A stretch of DNA of 64,000 bases, taken from positions 1,178,001 to 1,242,000 of the forward strand of contig JACAAK010000007.1 of the NCBI GenBank assembly GCA_025093985.1, read 5' to 3'. How positions within the stretch are numbered: the first letter of the stretch is position 1; each line of letters opens with the position of its first letter. Origin of the DNA: Calvatia gigantea. Taxonomy: Eukaryota; Basidiomycota; Agaricomycetes; Agaricales; Lycoperdaceae. The translations under genes and the position numbers were made by a program. Shown piece after piece: positions 59,166 through 64,000 of this stretch. Below the pieces are notes generated by a model that saw nothing but the letters and a program-made list of their open reading frames with translations, did not search any database and was not told where the DNA came from.

Positions 59166-60728
59166 TTAAATAGGTAAGATGTAGGCTGCGATGCCTTCAT
59201 CGCTATACCCCAAATTCCGGACTGCGTTATCCCGCTCTCCGGCACCAGAAGTGTAGAAGTGATCGGTAATGCCACCGTGGTACGCACGATACAAAGGTAC
59301 GGCACCACACTGCGGCGTGGGGTAGACATAACCCGCGATACCTTCTGCACTGTATCCCAAAGACGAAACGGCACGGTCCATCTCGGGTTTGTTGGTGGTG
59401 TAGAAGTGGTCCTGGATGCTGGGGTTATACGCGCGGTACAAAGGTACGGTGTTTTGGACCGCCGTGTTGAATACGAGGCCAGGAGGGCCCTCGCGTTGAT
59501 AACCTAAGCTGGTCGTCGCACGGTCCATTTCTGGGCCGTTGGTAGTGTAAAAGTGGTCGGTAATACTTGGGTTGTAGGCGCGGAGGAATTGGACTGCGCT
59601 TGAGCGAGGCGCACAAGCGGGCTGAAAACTAAGATAAGCAAAGTGCCCCTTGTTGGCGAAGTAGTCATTACTCACCGGTGGCGGGGGAGGACACGCCGCC
59701 GTAGTAGTAACAGTTACGGACTGGGTGAGGGTTGAGGTTACCGGTTGGGTCCTAGTGACAGTGGCCGGCGGGAGGGTTACTGTAATGGTTTTGGTCCGTC
59801 CAGGGAATGGGAAAGGCCAGTTGGGGCCGTTGCCATTGCCATTGCCGCCGCCGTTGCCACCACCATTACCACCCCCGTTGCCACCCCCATTGCCTTGAGA
59901 CTGGCGCTTGACGGGGGGAGTGTCTGCTGGCACAGCAGTAGCTACTGCGACAGATACGAAGCAAAGAGTAATGAGAGAAAGCTTGAACTGCATCTTGAGT
60001 GAGGAGGTTAAGCAAAAATTTCAATATCTGGCCCAAGTTAAATACTCGCAGACACCACCCACATCGGATATAAGTTGGCAATGGAGTGAAAACACCCTTC
60101 TGTATTTGGTAGGTGTGGTTCCTTGGTAGGTAAGACCACTCTCGAGCAACCCTACCTCGAAAGGAATAGTGTATCCTGGATGTGGGGCTTTGGGCTTTGA
60201 GCGGGAGCCCAAATCAGCATGCTTTCGCTAAGATTTCAACATTCAAGCTGTAATGTAGAAGCTAGTTATCCATAACGCTTTAAACCAAATCTGTTATCAT
60301 CAATGAATGTTTGAATTGGCATGGGTTGAAGTTCGAGCCTTGGTAGAGTCTCATGACCGTCTCCAGTGACCTGAGCGGCTGTTCTTGATATTAAAAAGCA
60401 GGAGCAGGCACTATCTGAGGTGTCAGAGCGCTGTTAATGAAATTTGGCTAGGTTTTTCATAGCCCAGAGGAAGTCTGTTCGTTAGCAGCGGAGACAATCA
60501 TTTAAGGCTAAAAAAACTTACGGACGCCTGCCTGGATTCTTGAGTCAAGAAAAGGTTGCGTCTCCACAGAAGGAGTGGTTTGAGAGCCTCTCCAGTGGAA
60601 ATTCAGCTGGAGCGTTAGCACAGAAGACCTAACATCGGTTGAGTTCCGCAAGAGGAGTCCGTGCCATCTGGCTTTACTCAATTCCTGAGTGTTCCCAGTC
60701 CGAGAAGTTGATCGCCAGGCTGGTGGGA
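59057..60728 (+). repeat. Segmental repeat B, copy 1
   Basis: Contains the DUF5648-type gene and about 700 bp of its upstream flank. Matches 62391 to the window end. The 3' exons are almost identical, while the flanks have more differences. Confidence 0.75.
59166..59993 (-). CDS. Secreted DUF5648-type repeat protein, copy 1 (257 aa)
   Basis: Function unknown; secreted. The signal peptide MQFKLSLITLCFVSVAVATA and a Kex2 site (PPVKRQ) are followed by a Gly/Asn tandem repeat (NGGG units), then a Thr/Val-rich linker. Three copies of a motif come last: FLRAYNPSITDHFYTT, PLYRAYNPSIQDHFYTT and PLYRAYHGGITDHFYTS, each ending in LGYxxEG. Exons are 59993-59676 and 59621-59166. The 54-nt intron is a multiple of three without a stop and could be misread as coding; copy 2 has a 51-nt intron at the same place. 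The second motif repeat is typical of DUF5648 proteins, which include bacterial hydrolases. Confidence 0.78.
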   Translation of the reverse strand: MQFKLSLITLCFVSVAVATAVPADTPPVKRQSQGNGGGNGGGNGGGNGGGNGNGNGPNWPFPFPGRTKTITVTLPPATVTRTQPVTSTLTQSVTVTTTAACPPPPPVSNDYFANKGHFAYLSFQPACAPRSSAVQFLRAYNPSITDHFYTTNGPEMDRATTSLGYQREGPPGLVFNTAVQNTVPLYRAYNPSIQDHFYTTNKPEMDRAVSSLGYSAEGIAGYVYPTPQCGAVPLYRAYHGGITDHFYTSGAGERDNAVRNLGYSDEGIAAYILPI

Positions 60729-61587
60729 CTAGGGCGATGCTGTGGCCATGAACAAGAAGAAATCGGGTTTGATGTCGTGGCGTCCGTTAATCTCTAGTAG
60801 TGTGGCCGAGTGCGCGGCAGACAATGGGGGTTGAATGCAGTTCAAGTGGCGGCTAACTTGGGGGGTGTTACAGTGGCCGACTAGGCGTGATGGCGTCGGT
60901 GACCCTGAAAACTGCAAGTTCCAAAAAGTCGGATTTGATAGACCACTTCAACTCTCTCAACTTTGCACCGTTTTTCAGCCATTTTGGTTGTAGATATGTG
61001 GCGTGCTCACAGGAGCCAGGTTTTGCGGTGAGTGTTGCGAGAGTTGGTTTCGTGGTGGGGCTCAGAGGATGTTGCAATGCCATGTTGGTGTGGACATAGT
61101 AGGTATGTTTTACCGGCCCTCATGGTCTCCGGAAAGCTGTAAAAAGTTTACCTCACTGACGTTCGCTAGCAGTAGGGTGGCTTCTAGGACTTAGTGAGTG
61201 TCGGAAGCTGGGCGCAAATATAAATATAGACTGACAAATGGGTATCGTGACGTCGATCCCGTTAATCGATTTGGCATTAGTTTACTGTAGACATGCCACA
61301 AACAGAACACGGAGGGGACCTAAACCTATTGGTTTCATTTTTACTCAAGCCCAAACTCCAAATCCGTTGAACTTTCAATAGCCAAGGACGCTCTGATTAG
61401 GCGGATTGCACTCGAATGGAGTTACGCTCGAATCATGTCCAGCCAAACAAGAAGTGCTTTTAGTGTCAGGTTTGGGCGACATGTGAAGGAGTCGGACACA
61501 AAAACCTACCGATTTCACAGATACGTGCTCCCGCGGTCAGCTTCCGATTAACTACTGCACTGACAAGTTGATATGACACCGATCACA
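59994..61587. other. Intergenic region
   Basis: The first 700 bp belong to repeat B and hold a shared promoter with ggcccaagttaaatactcgc (also near 63310). Beyond that no gene is seen; short frames such as 60887-61099 have no support. Confidence 0.45.
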
Positions 61588-62383
61588 GAGCCAATACCCA
61601 CCGCCTTCGTGGGACACTGTTCCAAAACCATCTGAACTATGCCCCATGGCATGAGGTTGGATCCTTCCAGATGGAACCCTCGTTCACAAAAGAGCGACAG
61701 TTCTATATCCTTGCTGTAGTCGGCGCAGGCATAGAAAAGTTCCATGCAATCAAATTGCCCAAATAAACAGCAAAGCCATAAGTTACCACTCATTGAAGGC
61801 TTGATCTCTCCACCAAATGGCACAATCTGTATACCAACCTGCAACACAACTTTCATAGAATGCGAGATTGCTTACTAGGACATCACATATATTAATGCGG
61901 TATGAATACTAGAACTATCCCGCTCTCGTCCCCTCCAATACCAGGTCCAGCTCTCGGGACAGAACTAGCGCTAGCATTTTAACTCGGCGTAGCTGTGGTC
62001 AAAGCATGCAAGAAAAGGGGCCTTCAATAGATTTGGAGTCACGGTGCAATGGGGAGACAGTATCTCACCTGAAATGACAAATGTTTATTGCGAAAAGTCG
62101 ACCTGAGGCAGGGCTACCTCTATATCGTCATTGTGCTACCTCAGATAACCATGCGCCTAGATTACTACCTATTTGCATTTATCTCCTGAGTTTTCTGGAT
62201 AGGTCTGTAATGCTAATCAGTGGCTTGGAACATGTACTGATCATATTTTAGGACAAATATGGGGAACAGTGCCAGGTGAGTTTCAACGAGGCCTTCCTTG
62301 GATGTTAGTCTAGATGACCTGTCCAGGATAATTTGCCTTGCGACAGTGTGTTACTTCCTATGTACGACAGCAGAAGCTCCTAG
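61588..62383 (+). repeat. Segmental repeat A, copy 2
   Basis: Degenerate second copy of 55845-56640. It ends abruptly after agaagctcctag near 62383, where repeat B copy 2 begins. Confidence 0.7.
62006..62383 (+). pseudogene. 5' fragment of the MFS transporter gene
   Basis: Starts like the MFS gene (ATG, MQEKGPSIDLESRCN) and keeps remnants of LLSFLDR and the NMGN region. It lacks bases in exon 1 (after GGAGACAG) and in the first helix, and stops after the fourth exon. Everything from exon 5 on is missing; the next bases are repeat B. Confidence 0.75.
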
Positions 62384-62390
62384 GTGTGAT

Positions 62391-64000
62391 GGCAACACAA
62401 GCATAGTTAGGTTTGGAGACACACATACGGTCAATCTTAGTACGGGATACAGAGGTTACGAGGCTACCGAGGCACCGGACACAAGGCACCAGACAACTTA
62501 TTTAAATAGGTAAGATGTAGGCTGCGATGCCTTCATCGCTATACCCCAAATTCCGGACTGCGTTATCCCGCTCTCCGGCACCAGAAGTGTAGAAGTGATC
62601 GGTAATGCCACCGTGGTACGCACGATACAAAGGTACGGCACCACACTGCGGCGTGGGGTAGACATAACCCGCAATGCCTTCTGCGCTATATCCCAAAGAC
62701 GAAACGGCACGGTCCATCTCGGGTTTGTTGGTGGTGTAGAAGTGGTCCTGGATGCTGGGGTTATACGCGCGGTACAAAGGTACGGTGTTTCGGGCGGCCG
62801 TGGTGAATACGAGGCCAGGAGGGCCCTCGCGTTGGTAACCTAAGCTGGTCGTCGCACGATCCATTTCTGGGCCGTTGGTAGTGTAAAAGTGGTCGGTAAT
62901 ACTTGGGTTGTAGGCGCGGAGGAATTGGACTGCACTTGAGCGGGGCGCACAGGCGGGCTAAATGGAATAAACAAATGCGTTCTTTGTAAGCGGATAATCG
63001 TTACTCACAGGAGGCGGGGGAGGCGGAGGGGAACACCCCGCCGTAGTAGTAACGGTTACAGATCGGGTGACAACTGAAGTTACTGGTTGGGTCCTAGTGA
63101 CGGTGGTTGGCGGAGGAGTCACTGTAATAGTTTCCGTCCATCCAGGGATTGGGACAGGGAACCCGGTGGGACCATTGGGATTGCCCTGCTGGCGCTTGGC
63201 GGGGGGAGAGTCAGCAGTGGCTACTGCGACAGATACGAAGCAAAGGGTAATGAGAGAAAGCTTGAACTGCATCCTGAGTGGGGAGGTTGAGCAAAACGTT
63301 CAGTATCTGGCCCAAGTTAAATACTCGCAGACACCGTCCACATCTGACATAAGTTGGCAATGGATTGGAAATACCTCCTGTATTTGGTAGGTGTGGTTCC
63401 TTAATGGGTAAGACTGGCGTTGGGCAACTCTACCTCGAAAGGAATGGTGTGTCCTGGATATGGAGCATTGGGCTTTGAGCGGGAGTCCAAATCAACATGG
63501 CCAAGCCAGGGTTTCGAGAATTCGAGCTGTGCTGTAATAGAGAAGCTGGTTATGTTTAACGCTCTAGGCCTAATCTGTTACAACGAGCGGTTTAACTGGC
63601 ATGGATTGAAGGTCGAGCCCTGATAGGAGTCTCATGACTGTCTCCAGTGAACTGAGCGGCTGTTCTTGATATTAAGGAGGAGTAGCAGGCACTATTTGAG
63701 GTTTCAGAGCGCTGTTAATGGGTTTTGGCTAGTTTTATCATAAGCTGGAGGGAGTCTGTTCGTTGGCGGTGGGGACAATCATTTAAGGTAAAAAAACTTA
63801 CGGACACCTGTCTGAATCCTCGAATCAAGAAAAGGTTGTATCTTCACAGGGAAAGTGGTTCGAGAGCCTTTCTAGTTGGAAAATAGCTGGAGTGCTCGCA
63901 CAAAAAACTTTCGCTGGTCGAGTTCTGTAAGGGTTGTCCATTTCGTTGTTTTACTCGATTTCTGAGTGCATCCAGTCCGGGAAGCCGACCGCTAGGCTGC
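62391..64000 (+). repeat. Segmental repeat B, copy 2, runs off window
   Basis: Matches 59057-60728 and continues to the last base of the window, so its right end is unknown. Confidence 0.75.
62502..63272 (-). CDS. Secreted DUF5648-type repeat protein, copy 2
   Basis: Duplicate of the gene at 59.2-60.0 kb. Exons are 63272-63009 and 62957-62502. The signal peptide (MQFKLSLITLCFVSVAVATA) and Kex2 site (PPAKRQ) are kept. The Gly/Asn repeat is gone, leaving GNPNGPTGFPVPIPG, and the Thr/Val linker is altered. The three FYTT motif repeats and the C-terminus EGIAAYILPI are nearly unchanged. It is intact, secreted and of unknown function. Confidence 0.78.

Noticed and set aside
61548..61856. 102-codon minus-strand ORF in repeat A copy 2
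   Set aside because: Not open in repeat A copy 1 and without resemblance to known proteins.
1..64000. CRISPR arrays, transposons with terminal repeats, biosynthetic cluster
   Set aside because: No spaced direct repeats, transposase or reverse transcriptase motifs, and no polyketide, peptide synthetase or terpene synthase core was seen; the single reductase and transporter do not make a cluster.

Overview
The window reads as nuclear DNA of a mushroom-forming basidiomycete (Agaricomycetes). Genes are dense and split by many short introns, mostly about 46-75 nt. There are intron-containing eukaryotic tRNAs, conserved fungal single-copy genes (AVL9, EBP2, derlin, ribonucleotide reductase large chain, VMA6) and families typical of agaricomycetes: BTB and F-box expansions, DUF6533- and DUF6534-type membrane proteins, GH71 alpha-1,3-glucanase and DUF5648-type secreted proteins. 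No CRISPR, operon or plasmid-like feature is present. Gene models were assembled by hand from reading frames, splice sites and remembered family sequences; no alignment was run.

Layout. 0-3.3 kb: AVL9 (minus, cut by the window edge). 3.5-10.1 kb: a tandem duplication in which a secreted-protein gene and a BTB gene are followed by a decayed copy of the first, an intact second BTB gene and a third BTB 5' remnant. 10.5-14.9 kb: EBP2, an F-box gene and a small gene. 16-23.6 kb: an F-box/LRR-like gene, a small charged-protein gene, tRNA-Gln, a broken hypothetical gene, a third BTB gene, an aldo-keto reductase and a tentative gene. 24.4-31.2 kb: a DUF6534-like membrane protein, a tRNA-like locus, a MYND/SET gene and a DUF4436-like membrane protein. 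31.8-39.3 kb: derlin, two tRNA-Gly, an epoxide hydrolase, tRNA-Leu and RNR1. 40-50 kb: a second F-box-type gene, a secreted nuclease, GH71 and VMA6. 51-55.7 kb: three tandem DUF6533-like genes. 56-64 kb: an MFS transporter and a duplicated DUF5648 gene in a larger segmental duplication that left a 5' MFS fragment.

Housekeeping roles covered are late secretion (AVL9), rRNA processing (EBP2), ER-associated degradation (derlin), dNTP synthesis (RNR1) and vacuolar acidification (VMA6). Between them lie fast-evolving local families made by tandem duplication.

The main oddities are exons of 4, 5 and 12 nt whose inclusion restores conserved protein sequence, two GC-AG introns, a duplication that carried along a copy of the VMA6 start region, and a series of +1 frame breaks in short homopolymers. 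The frame breaks look more like sequence errors than true decay, because they also hit EBP2, whose yeast homologue is essential.
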